From Bacteroidales bacterium (GTDB lineage: Bacteria; Bacteroidota; Bacteroidia; Bacteroidales; F082), in NCBI GenBank assembly GCA_029933565.1, contig JAOZNY010000144.1, positions 2,645 through 7,665 of the forward strand: a stretch of DNA of 5,021 bases, written 5' to 3'. Positions 1-5,021 of the stretch are shown in pieces. How positions within the stretch are numbered: the stretch's first letter is position 1; the number at the start of each line of letters is the position of its first letter. Under the pieces are notes generated by a model. That model worked only from the letters and a program-made list of their open reading frames with translations. It had not been told where the DNA came from and searched no databases. A program made the position numbers and the translations under genes.

Positions 1-346
1 TTTCTTCAATGACTTGGGTTCTGTTTTTATCTTCTTCTTTTTGGTAATTGTGAATTTCACCGTCTATCTCAATTACTGTCCATTTTGTAAGGCATACAAA
101 ATCAACAATAAAAGCATCAATCGCATGTTGTCTTCTAATACGGTAACCTGTTTTATTTTTCCGTAGATTTTCCCATAATAAAGCCTCAGCCTCAGTTGGG
201 TTTTTTCTTAATTCCCTAACATTATCCTTATTAGCAAACCATGTTTTTTTATCTGTACCGTAATAATGAGGATCATTCTCCCCTCCCTCATAGGATTGTT
301 TGGATGTATCTGTCTCCCTCCCCTCAGGGGAGGGTTGGGGTGGGAT
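1..346 (-). other. DUF559 (Vsr-like nuclease) domain inserted in-frame into LeuRS
   Basis: Residues 293-407 of the LeuRS reading frame do not look like LeuRS. Residues 293-316 are a low-complexity linker (IPPQPSPEGRE..., then YEGGEND). Residues 319-334 (HYYGTDKKTWFANKDN) resemble the N-terminal lead-in of stand-alone DUF559 proteins. Residues 335-407 match the DUF559 pattern: VRELRKNPTEAEALLWENLR (335-354), YRIRRQHAIDAFIVDFVC (360-377) and WTVIEIDGEIH (381-391). D374, E385, D387 and H391 are the likely catalytic or metal-site residues of this PD-(D/E)XK-type fold. The remaining C-terminal helix of the domain lies beyond base 1. DUF559 proteins are related to very-short-patch-repair endonucleases; the role of most is unknown. 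Seen: an unbroken frame joining LeuRS, linker and DUF559. Inferred: insertion of a mobile or selfish endonuclease-type element at a surface turn of the editing domain. Alternatively, the insertion could have truncated the gene. Confidence 0.85.
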
Positions 347-1222
347 CTTAACCTCAAATATAACTGAAGCCCCTTCGCTCCTGCCAATCCAGTTTCTCTG
401 CGATTCCTTAAGTGCTTCAGACCATTCAATTTTATCCAAACCTTCAAGTAATCGCTGCGAATAAGCAGTAATCCTCAACGACCATTGTTTCATTAACTTT
501 CGTTCCACGGGATGGCCACCACGCTCTGAAAGCCCCTCCTTTACTTCATCGTTGGCTAAAACGGTTCCTAATGCAGGACACCAGTTTACCATAGTATCCT
601 TTAAATATGCCAAACGATAATGCATCAACATTTCCTGCTGTTGCTTTTCGCTAAGCGAATTCCATTCAGATGCCGTAAATATTTCAACCTCATCACAGGC
701 CACATTTACTTTTGAGTTTCCGTTTGACTCAAATTCTTTAATTAAAATAGAAATGTTTTCTGCCTTGTCAGAATTTTTGTTGTACCACGAATTGAACAAT
801 TGAATAAAAGTCCACTGAGTCCATTTGTAATATGCCGGGTCGCTGGTTCGTACTTCCCTGTCCCAATCAAAGGAAAATCCTATTTGGTCAAGTTGTTTTC
901 GATAGCGCTTGATATTTTTTTCGGTAGTAATTTCAGGATGTGTACCTGTTTGAATTGCATACTGTTCGGCAGGAAGACCATAAGCATCGTAACCCATTGG
1001 GTGCAACACATTAAAACCTTTATGCCTTTTGAACCTTGCATAAATATCAGATGCAATATAACCTAAAGGGTGGCCAACGTGCAATCCGGCTCCCGAAGGG
1101 TATGGAAACATGTCGAGGACATAATATTTTGGTTTATCCAAACCGGTTACTGCTTTAAAAACTTTATTATCAGCCCAATACTTCTGCCACTTACTTTCTA
1201 TCTTTCCAAAATCGTATGCCAT
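1..1222 (-). CDS. leuS: Leucyl-tRNA synthetase, N-terminal part, with an in-frame DUF559 insertion (partial; runs off left edge)
   Basis: LeuRS is a cytoplasmic class Ia synthetase that charges tRNA-Leu. The reverse strand is open from ATG at 1222 to base 1 (407 codons, no stop). The start is firm: an in-frame TAG lies at 1229-1231 and the next Met is residue 38. Family landmarks are MFPYPSGAGLHVGHP (residues 38-52, holding the HIGH-type motif HVGH 48-51), HPMGYDAYGLPAEQYA (74-89), GFSFDWDREVRTSDP (115-129), VNWCPALGTVLANDEV (212-227) and NWIGRSEGASVIFEV (277-291). The last marks entry into the CP1 editing domain. A Bacteroidota-type extra stretch lies at about 148-205. After residue 292 the expected strand leading to the editing TTRxDT motif is missing. 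A Pro/Gly/Glu-rich linker and a DUF559 domain follow in the same frame. KMSKS, most of CP1 and the C-terminus lie outside the window. Identity is certain; whether the gene is intact is unknown. Confidence 0.95.
   Translation of the reverse strand, partial: MAYDFGKIESKWQKYWADNKVFKAVTGLDKPKYYVLDMFPYPSGAGLHVGHPLGYIASDIYARFKRHKGFNVLHPMGYDAYGLPAEQYAIQTGTHPEITTEKNIKRYRKQLDQIGFSFDWDREVRTSDPAYYKWTQWTFIQLFNSWYNKNSDKAENISILIKEFESNGNSKVNVACDEVEIFTASEWNSLSEKQQQEMLMHYRLAYLKDTMVNWCPALGTVLANDEVKEGLSERGGHPVERKLMKQWSLRITAYSQRLLEGLDKIEWSEALKESQRNWIGRSEGASVIFEVKIPPQPSPEGRETDTSKQSYEGGENDPHYYGTDKKTWFANKDNVRELRKNPTEAEALLWENLRKNKTGYRIRRQHAIDAFIVDFVCLTKWTVIEIDGEIHNYQKEEDKNRTQVIEE
278..344. repeat. GC-rich palindromic repeat at the LeuRS/DUF559 junction
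   Basis: A strongly GC-rich block sits in otherwise AT-rich sequence. Its core is a perfect hairpin, with 9-base arms CCCTCCCCT (316-324) and AGGGGAGGG (326-334) around one base. It is followed on the plus strand by TTGGGGTGGG (335-344). A related half-copy rich in CCCTCCC lies at 280-289, so the 30-odd bases between are framed by similar blocks. On the coding (minus) strand it is translated as the linker IPPQPSPEGRE and then YEGGE, exactly where LeuRS sequence ends. My general impression is that repeats of this type accompany DUF559 genes in Bacteroidota, but no search was made. It may be a terminal or recognition structure of the inserted element. Confidence 0.7.
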
Positions 1223-1260
1223 TATATTCTATTTATTATTATTTTTAATTATCATTTATT

Positions 1261-1280
1261 CCCCGGACTGAAGTCCGGGG
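1261..1280. repeat. Perfect 9-bp hairpin (first element of REP-like cluster)
   Basis: CCCCGGACTGAAGTCCGGGG is a perfect inverted repeat: arms 1261-1269 and 1272-1280, loop GA. It lies 38 bases upstream of the leuS start and would form in the leuS leader if transcription enters from upstream. On the minus strand it is followed by an A-rich stretch, and on the plus strand by mixed sequence, so neither direction shows the T-run of an intrinsic terminator. It is best read as one element of the repeat cluster extending to 1380. Confidence 0.75.
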
Positions 1281-1302
1281 CAACTCATCCGGGGCAACTC
1301 AT
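1275..1302. repeat. Perfect 14-bp tandem duplication inside the repeat cluster
   Basis: CCGGGGCAACTCAT occurs twice head to tail, at 1275-1288 and 1289-1302. The first copy includes the right arm of the 1261-1280 hairpin; the second runs into the palindrome AACTCATGAGTT. It looks like a slippage or unequal-exchange duplication that has partly rearranged the cluster. Confidence 0.8.
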
Positions 1303-1380
1303 GAGTTACCCAGTGGTTTTAACCCTGGGCAACAAACCCGAAGTACAATTCATGAATTACACAGTGGCTTTAGCCCTGTG
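1296..1380. repeat. Two diverged copies of a structured REP-like unit
   Basis: Unit A (1296-1329) and unit B (1347-1380) share one layout: a 12-base palindrome (AACTCATGAGTT or AATTCATGAATT), then A, then an imperfect stem-loop with one unpaired T. In A the stem pairs 1309-1313 with 1325-1329 and 1315-1317 with 1322-1324. In B it pairs 1360-1364 with 1376-1380 and 1366-1368 with 1373-1375. Most differences between the copies preserve pairing: C1298/G1305 becomes T1349/A1356, C1310/G1328 becomes A1361/T1379, and T1317/A1322 becomes C1368/G1373. Such clusters between genes are typical of REP/BIME-like elements moved by RAYT-type Y1 transposases. No transposase is present here, so that link is inference. 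Confidence 0.75.
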
Positions 1381-1393
1381 AAATAAGCCATCA

Positions 1394-2089
1394 TTATTCT
1401 TTCTTATCAAGTTCCTCGAAAGTAAGATCCATAAGCGGAAAACCTTCCCAGCCCATAAAATCGTAATGCCACCATTCGCTGTGGTAAACCCTGAATCCAT
1501 GTTTTTGCATAACTGTAATTAGCAGTTCACGGTTCTCCAATACATTTTCAGGCAGATCCATAAAATCAGAATGAGCCGTTTCTTCAAAAGAATCGAAGCC
1601 TGTGGGCATTTGAATCTCCTCACCTGTTTCCAAATCAACAATGCTAACATCAACAGCAGCTCCTCTATTATGCCTCGAGCCACTCCAAGGTGAGGCAACA
1701 TAGGTTGTGTCCTTATAAATTTCGTAAAACAAAACCGTTGCTGAATAAGGCCTATAGGCATCAAATATTTTTAATGTGAGATTTCTTTTTAGCAGTCCTT
1801 CCTGAACAAATTTAAGTGATTGTGCAACCGGCCAGCGAACATATGCCTTTGCTTTTTTATAAACCTGTTGCTTTGTAAAATTGTTAGTGGTTGCATAACG
1901 AATGTCGAGAATAATGCCTGGAACAAAATATTCCAGATCCACCAGTTCGTTGTTTGGATTTTGCTCAACAGTATTGTTGTATTCTTCTAAGTCATTAATG
2001 ATGTGTAATTTATTATTGTAAACCTTTGTTGTTTGTGCAAAGGAAACCGAAAAAACAAAAACACTTAATACTGTAATAATCAGACGCAT
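1394..2089 (-). CDS. Secreted D-alanyl-D-alanine dipeptidase, VanX/DdpX type (peptidase M15D)
   Basis: This 231-residue zinc dipeptidase is predicted to hydrolyse D-Ala-D-Ala in the periplasm. Residues 1-18 form a signal peptide (MRLIITVLSVFVFSVSFA), with likely cleavage after A18; there is no lipobox cysteine. The mature part is close to the usual size of about 200 residues for VanX. Family motifs are VDLEYFVPGIILDIRYATTN (50-69), DAYRPYSA (110-117, with R113 matching the transition-state arginine), SRHNRGAAVD (138-147, zinc ligands H140 and D147) and EWWHYDF (205-211, catalytic E205 and zinc ligand H208). All key residues are present, so it should be active. No vanHA-type genes are adjacent, so a role in wall recycling or D-Ala salvage is more likely than glycopeptide resistance. 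It points the same way as leuS, with the repeat cluster between, and is divergent from ftsX. Confidence 0.93.
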   Translation of the reverse strand: MRLIITVLSVFVFSVSFAQTTKVYNNKLHIINDLEEYNNTVEQNPNNELVDLEYFVPGIILDIRYATTNNFTKQQVYKKAKAYVRWPVAQSLKFVQEGLLKRNLTLKIFDAYRPYSATVLFYEIYKDTTYVASPWSGSRHNRGAAVDVSIVDLETGEEIQMPTGFDSFEETAHSDFMDLPENVLENRELLITVMQKHGFRVYHSEWWHYDFMGWEGFPLMDLTFEELDKKE

Positions 2090-2168
2090 AATTTACTCAA
2101 TAAATAATGCGCGAAAATAATGAATTGTTGAATTGCTGGTTTACTGATTTTTATAATTTAGCGACAAA
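2090..2168. promoter_or_regulatory. Divergent promoter region between the dipeptidase gene and ftsX
   Basis: These 79 AT-rich bases must hold the starts for both divergent genes. The Bacteroidota housekeeping pattern is TTG - about 17-23 bases - TAnnTTTG. Toward the dipeptidase, TATTTTCG (minus strand, 2112-2119) matches 7 of 8 and lies about 22 bases before the start codon, but no clear TTG is at the right distance. Toward ftsX, TTG (2133-2135) and TAATTTAG (2154-2161) are 18 bases apart, but the box matches only 6 of 8 and would leave almost no leader. Both boxes are tentative. Confidence 0.3.
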
Positions 2169-3053
2169 ATGGAGAATTCATTGAACAAATCGCAGCGAAG
2201 GCGAATAAGTGGTGCATATTTCACATCAATAATCAGTGTTACACTTGTGCTGTTTACACTTGGATTTTTGGGTCTTATTATATTGCAAGCCACTAGTTTA
2301 TCGAATTTTATTAAAGAAAATATTGGCTTCGAAATCATTATGAAAACCAATGTTAAGGAAGCCGACATTGTGAAATTGCAAAAGCATCTTGATACTAAAG
2401 ATTTTGTAAAATCGACCGAATATATAACGCCGGAGGAGGCATCAAAAAGACTTTCTGAGATTTTAGGAGACGACTTTGTTAGTTTTATGGATGAAGACGA
2501 CAACCCTTTGCTCCCATCAATTGATGTTAGATTTAATGCTAACTGGGCAAATAACGACAGCCTTGAACTAATTGAAGCATACGTATTACAAAATGATAAT
2601 GTAAAAGAAGTTTATTACCAAAGATCGTTGGTGCATCTGGTAAATAAAAATCTTAAAAAAATTAGTATTGTAATGCTTGCCTTTAGTGTTTTGCTTTTAA
2701 TAATTGCCATGGCATTGATAAATAATACTATCCGTTTATCTGTTTATTCAAAACGTTTTGTAATTAGAAGTATGCAACTTGTTGGTGCTACTGAGTCTTT
2801 TATAAGAAGACCTTTTGTAGTGAAGGGTATTTTACAAGGAAGCATTAGTGCATTTGTAGCAATATTGATGCTGCTAGGTATTATTGAGGCACTTCGGGAA
2901 AATATTCCTGAGTTAAGTTTGTTGACAAATAATTTAACTTTAATTTATCTATTTGTTGGTATACTTATTACGGGTATTCTCATGTCAGGTCTGTCTACGT
3001 CAATTGCTGTCAGCAAATACCTAAGAATGAAGTCGGACAGAATGTATGGATAA
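2169..3053 (+). CDS. ftsX: Cell division protein FtsX
   Basis: FtsX is the membrane subunit of the FtsEX complex at the division site, which couples FtsE ATPase activity to activation of peptidoglycan hydrolases outside the membrane. The protein has 294 residues, typical for the family. It has a basic cytoplasmic N-terminus (KSQRRR, 7-12), TM1 at about 19-41, an extracytoplasmic domain at about 42-164 containing DNPLLPSIDVRF (111-122, the conserved NPLP-type segment), then TM2 about 165-187, TM3 about 217-242 and TM4 about 257-281. The signature QLVGATESFIRRPFVVKGIL (203-222), between TM2 and TM3, is the characteristic FtsX stretch. The ATG at 2169 leaves a sensible N-terminus before TM1. No ftsE is next to it, unlike the ftsE-ftsX pair of proteobacteria. 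The block ftsX - DUF3098 - uppP - truB is a Bacteroidota arrangement as I know it. Confidence 0.95.
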   Translation: MENSLNKSQRRRISGAYFTSIISVTLVLFTLGFLGLIILQATSLSNFIKENIGFEIIMKTNVKEADIVKLQKHLDTKDFVKSTEYITPEEASKRLSEILGDDFVSFMDEDDNPLLPSIDVRFNANWANNDSLELIEAYVLQNDNVKEVYYQRSLVHLVNKNLKKISIVMLAFSVLLLIIAMALINNTIRLSVYSKRFVIRSMQLVGATESFIRRPFVVKGILQGSISAFVAILMLLGIIEALRENIPELSLLTNNLTLIYLFVGILITGILMSGLSTSIAVSKYLRMKSDRMYG

Positions 3054-3088
3054 TTCCTAAAAGAGTTATTAAAAAATCATAATTATCT

Positions 3089-3116
3089 CTGACTGTTTAA
3101 TTTTCGTTTACTTTTG
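3089..3116 (+). promoter_or_regulatory. Probable Bacteroidota-type promoter for DUF3098-uppP-truB
   Basis: TACTTTTG at 3109-3116 matches the Bacteroidota -7 consensus TAnnTTTG at every fixed position. CTG at 3089-3091, 17 bases upstream, could be a one-mismatch -33 TTG. A start about 5-8 bases after the box would give a leader of some 10-14 bases before ATG 3135. It lies in the 81-base gap after ftsX, where I see no clear terminator, so it probably adds an internal start. The box also argues against using the in-frame TTG at 3114 as a start codon. Confidence 0.5.
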
Positions 3117-3134
3117 ACAAAAATTATTAAAATA

Positions 3135-3392
3135 ATGGCAACTGTAACTACTAATAAAAAGGAAGAAGAAAAGAGTTTTGTTTTTAACCGCGAAAATTAC
3201 ATTTTGCTTTTAGTCGGACTTGGGCTAATGGCAATAGGTTTTTTACTTTTAATAGGAGGTGGTAGTAAAGACCCGGAAGTTTTTAGTTATGCCTTATTTG
3301 ACTTTCAAAGACTTACACTTGCTCCCATACTTATCCTTGCAGGATTGGTAATGGAATTTTTTGCAATAATGAAACGACCTAAAAAAGCATAA
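3135..3392 (+). CDS. DUF3098 family small membrane protein
   Basis: This 85-residue protein has a hydrophilic Lys/Glu-rich N-terminus (1-19), TM1 at about 22-41 (ending GFLLLIGGGSKDP), a short extracytoplasmic or cytoplasmic loop (DPEVFSYALFDFQRLT, 46-61), TM2 at about 61-79, and a short basic tail (KRPKKA). The NYILLLVGLG...GFLLLIGGGS layout followed by FxFxRLTLAPI is the DUF3098 pattern from Bacteroidota. ATG 3135 is preferred over the in-frame TTG at 3114, because TTG lies inside a promoter box and the MATVTTNKKEE start fits the family. The function is unknown. Its place between ftsX and uppP suggests an envelope or division role, but that is inference from position only. It ends 24 bases before uppP and is probably cotranscribed with it. 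Confidence 0.85.
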   Translation: MATVTTNKKEEEKSFVFNRENYILLLVGLGLMAIGFLLLIGGGSKDPEVFSYALFDFQRLTLAPILILAGLVMEFFAIMKRPKKA

Positions 3393-3416
3393 CATTTCTT
3401 TTATTAATAAGCAATA

Positions 3417-4208
3417 ATGGATTGGATTGAAGCACTTATCCTTGGAATAATACAAGGACTAACTGAGTTTTTGCCTGTTAGCAGCAGCGGACACCTTGAA
3501 ATAGCAAAAGCACTTCTTGGTGACACTTCGGTAGCCGAGCAGAGCATGCTAACAACTATTGTTTTGCATGGGGCAACTGCCCTTGCAACCCTTGCCGTTT
3601 TCAGAAAAGAAGTAGCTGAGATTTTTCGTGGCCTTTTTCAATTTAAATGGAATGATGAAGCAAAATTCTCGGTAAAAATTATTATTTCTATGGTTCCTGC
3701 TGCTCTAGTAGGAGTTTTATTTGAAGAGCAATTGGAAATACTTTTCGAAGATCAAATATTACTAGTTGGCTTCATGCTATTAATTACAGGAGGCTTGTTG
3801 CTTCTTGCCGATAGGGCAAAAACTACTGATAAAGATGTTAGCAATACTAATGCTTTTATTATTGGTATTTCGCAGGCAATTGCAATTTTACCTGGTATTT
3901 CGCGCTCCGGCGCAACAATTTCTACGAGTGTTCTTTTAGGCATTGACAGAACAAAAGCAGCAAGGTTCTCATTTTTAATGGTGGTTCCATTAATTCTTGC
4001 CAAAATAGGCAAAGACATACTTAGTGGTGGAATTAGTTTGGAGAACGCCAATGCTTTTCCACTTTCAATTGGTTTTGTAGCCGCTTTTGTTACCGGCCTT
4101 TTGGCTTGTACCTGGATGATTAAACTTGTGCAAAAAAGTAAACTCTCATATTTTGCTTACTACTGTTTTGTTATTGGTATTATTGCAATTGTTGCTACAT
4201 TTATTTAA
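3417..4208 (+). CDS. uppP: Undecaprenyl-diphosphatase (UppP/BacA)
   Basis: UppP dephosphorylates undecaprenyl pyrophosphate at the cytoplasmic membrane. This recycles the lipid carrier used for peptidoglycan and surface polysaccharides and gives background bacitracin tolerance. The 263 residues are the usual length and nearly all hydrophobic, consistent with a polytopic protein. Two family motifs are intact: QGLTEFLPVSSSGHL (13-27), containing the (E/Q)xxxE motif as Q13 and E17 plus H26, and PGISRSGAT (159-167), with R163 corresponding to the catalytic arginine (R174 in E. coli). The first acidic position is Gln rather than the Glu of E. coli, which the motif allows. The stop codon TAA overlaps the next ATG by one base (TAATG), indicating translational coupling to truB. 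Confidence 0.96.
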   Translation: MDWIEALILGIIQGLTEFLPVSSSGHLEIAKALLGDTSVAEQSMLTTIVLHGATALATLAVFRKEVAEIFRGLFQFKWNDEAKFSVKIIISMVPAALVGVLFEEQLEILFEDQILLVGFMLLITGGLLLLADRAKTTDKDVSNTNAFIIGISQAIAILPGISRSGATISTSVLLGIDRTKAARFSFLMVVPLILAKIGKDILSGGISLENANAFPLSIGFVAAFVTGLLACTWMIKLVQKSKLSYFAYYCFVIGIIAIVATFI

Positions 4209-4939
4209 TGGAAAACTCAACAAAACCTTTCAACTTCCCTGAAGGTGAAGTCCTGCTGATAGAAAAACCTTATGAATGGACTTCCTTTGACGCTGTAAAT
4301 TTCATAAGATCTTTTCTAAGAAAAATATACGGGTGGAAGAAGTTAAAAGTAGGCCATGCCGGAACACTCGACCCTCTTGCAACCGGATTGCTAATAATTT
4401 GCACCGGGAAATTCACAAAAAAAATAGACGATTTTCAAGGCCTCGACAAGATTTATGTGGGCAGCATGCATCTAGGGGCAACAACACCCTCTTACGACAG
4501 GGAGACAGAAATTGACAGGGAATTTGATATTTCAGGCATTGATGAAGAAATGCTAAAAAAAACAGCCAAACTATTTGAAGGTAATATTGAGCAAATTCCA
4601 CCTAAGTTTTCTGCAATAAAAATAAAAGGTAAAAGAGCCTTTAAATATGCACGCCGTAACGAAGAGGTTAAACTCAAAACCAGAGAAGTAACAATAAATG
4701 ATTTCACAATTTTAAACATTGACCTTCCCAGTATTGACTTTTCTGTTAGTTGTTCGAAAGGAACTTACATTAGGAGTTTGGTACGTGATTATGGAGAAGA
4801 ACTTAACAATGGGGCATACCTCACGCAACTATGTCGAACCAAAATTGGTGATTTCAATTTAGCCAATGCCCTTAGTCTTGAGAACTTTAAAAAAGAAGTG
4901 TTAAGGCAAACAGAGTCTCCAGAAAATAAAACTTCTTAA
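4208..4939 (+). CDS. truB: tRNA pseudouridine(55) synthase TruB
   Basis: TruB converts U55 in the T-loop of tRNAs to pseudouridine and also helps tRNA folding. Of 243 residues, GHAGTLDPLATG (49-60) carries the catalytic Asp D55. Other landmarks are LLIEKPYEWTSFDAV (16-30), the tyrosine motif KIYVGSMHLGATTPSYD (81-97), PPKFSAIKIKGKRAFKYAR (131-149) and SKGTYIRSLVRDYGEEL (183-199). The protein is shorter than E. coli TruB (about 314 residues) and stops soon after the catalytic domain (ALSLENF, 221-227), so it lacks the C-terminal PUA-like extension. Short TruB proteins occur in other bacteria, and no frameshift is evident. The start overlaps the uppP stop by one base. It is the last recognisable gene of the block. 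Confidence 0.95.
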   Translation: MENSTKPFNFPEGEVLLIEKPYEWTSFDAVNFIRSFLRKIYGWKKLKVGHAGTLDPLATGLLIICTGKFTKKIDDFQGLDKIYVGSMHLGATTPSYDRETEIDREFDISGIDEEMLKKTAKLFEGNIEQIPPKFSAIKIKGKRAFKYARRNEEVKLKTREVTINDFTILNIDLPSIDFSVSCSKGTYIRSLVRDYGEELNNGAYLTQLCRTKIGDFNLANALSLENFKKEVLRQTESPENKTS

Positions 4940-5021
4940 ATTTTATTGCTTCACAAAAAATGCACCCAAACTAAGGTTGCTCAGGCATCTGAATAGAATC
5001 AGGCCATTTATTCATTTGTTT
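4940..5021. other. Region after truB with no assignable gene
   Basis: These 82 bases contain no plus-strand start that opens a frame of useful length (ATG at 4960 stops after four codons), and no convincing GC-rich hairpin plus T-run terminator. The minus strand has one frame open from the right edge to a TAG at 4971-4973, reading ...QMNKWPDSIQMPEQP. This could be the tail of a convergent gene, but 16 codons are too few to judge. The queA gene that I would expect after truB in this group does not begin here. Confidence 0.3.

Noticed and set aside
1..346. Intein or group I intron inside leuS
   Set aside because: The insert keeps the reading frame throughout, starts with Lys/Ile/Pro rather than Cys/Ser/Thr, and shows no HINT block motifs. 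Without the far end, an intein cannot be fully excluded, but the visible junction argues against it.
208..447. Minus-strand 79-residue frame rich in Arg/Pro
   Set aside because: It overlaps leuS and its insert in another frame; the leuS frame has clear family motifs on both sides, so this is a shadow.
711..733. Inverted repeat TTTGAGT/ACTCAAA
   Set aside because: Seven-base arms inside a coding region of LeuRS, with no matching copy elsewhere in the window; compatible with chance.
1261..1280. Intrinsic terminator
   Set aside because: The hairpin is strong but is not followed by a T-run in either direction.
1261..1380. CRISPR array
   Set aside because: The repeats are few, diverged and palindromic, without regular spacers or cas genes.
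800..1381. Two plus-strand frames of 88 and 103 residues opposite the leuS start and the repeat cluster
   Set aside because: They are antisense to conserved LeuRS motifs (HVGH, AYGLPAEQ) and run through non-coding repeats; no protein-like pattern is present.
2141..2503. Minus-strand 120-residue frame
   Set aside because: Antisense shadow of ftsX, which has firm family motifs and four membrane segments.
3114..3134. TTG at 3114 as the DUF3098 start (seven extra residues)
   Set aside because: The TTG forms the end of a TACTTTTG promoter box, and ATG 3135 gives a family-like N-terminus.

Overview
The window looks like a piece of a Bacteroidota chromosome, probably from the Bacteroidales/Marinilabiliales side (inference). 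The evidence is the LeuRS sequence type, a DUF3098 gene, the block ftsX - DUF3098 - uppP - truB, AT-rich leaders without Shine-Dalgarno sequences, and a TAnnTTTG-type promoter box.

Layout. Positions 1-1222 (minus strand) hold the N-terminal 407 codons of leucyl-tRNA synthetase, cut by the left edge. The gene is normal to about residue 292, at the entrance of the CP1 editing domain. There the frame leaves LeuRS sequence, passes through a GC-rich palindromic repeat translated as a Pro/Gly/Glu-rich linker, and continues as a DUF559 (Vsr-like, PD-(D/E)XK-type) nuclease domain with no stop. This looks like an in-frame endonuclease-type insertion inside an essential tRNA synthetase, and it is the main discovery candidate here. 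Whether LeuRS resumes beyond the insert lies outside the window. Positions 1261-1380, upstream of leuS, hold a REP-like cluster of hairpins, including two diverged copies of one structured unit that differ by compensatory base changes. Positions 1394-2089 (minus strand) encode a secreted VanX/DdpX-type D-Ala-D-Ala dipeptidase.

From 2169 the plus strand carries ftsX, a two-helix DUF3098 membrane protein, uppP and truB. A clean TACTTTTG promoter box lies just before the DUF3098 gene, suggesting a second transcription start for DUF3098-uppP-truB. uppP and truB overlap by one base and are probably translationally coupled. The last 82 bases contain no recognisable gene.

Functional theme. The dipeptidase, FtsX and UppP all act on the cell wall: stem-peptide turnover, control of wall hydrolysis at division, and lipid-carrier recycling. 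LeuRS and TruB belong to tRNA charging and modification. Apart from the leuS insert and the repeats, this is ordinary core-genome content.
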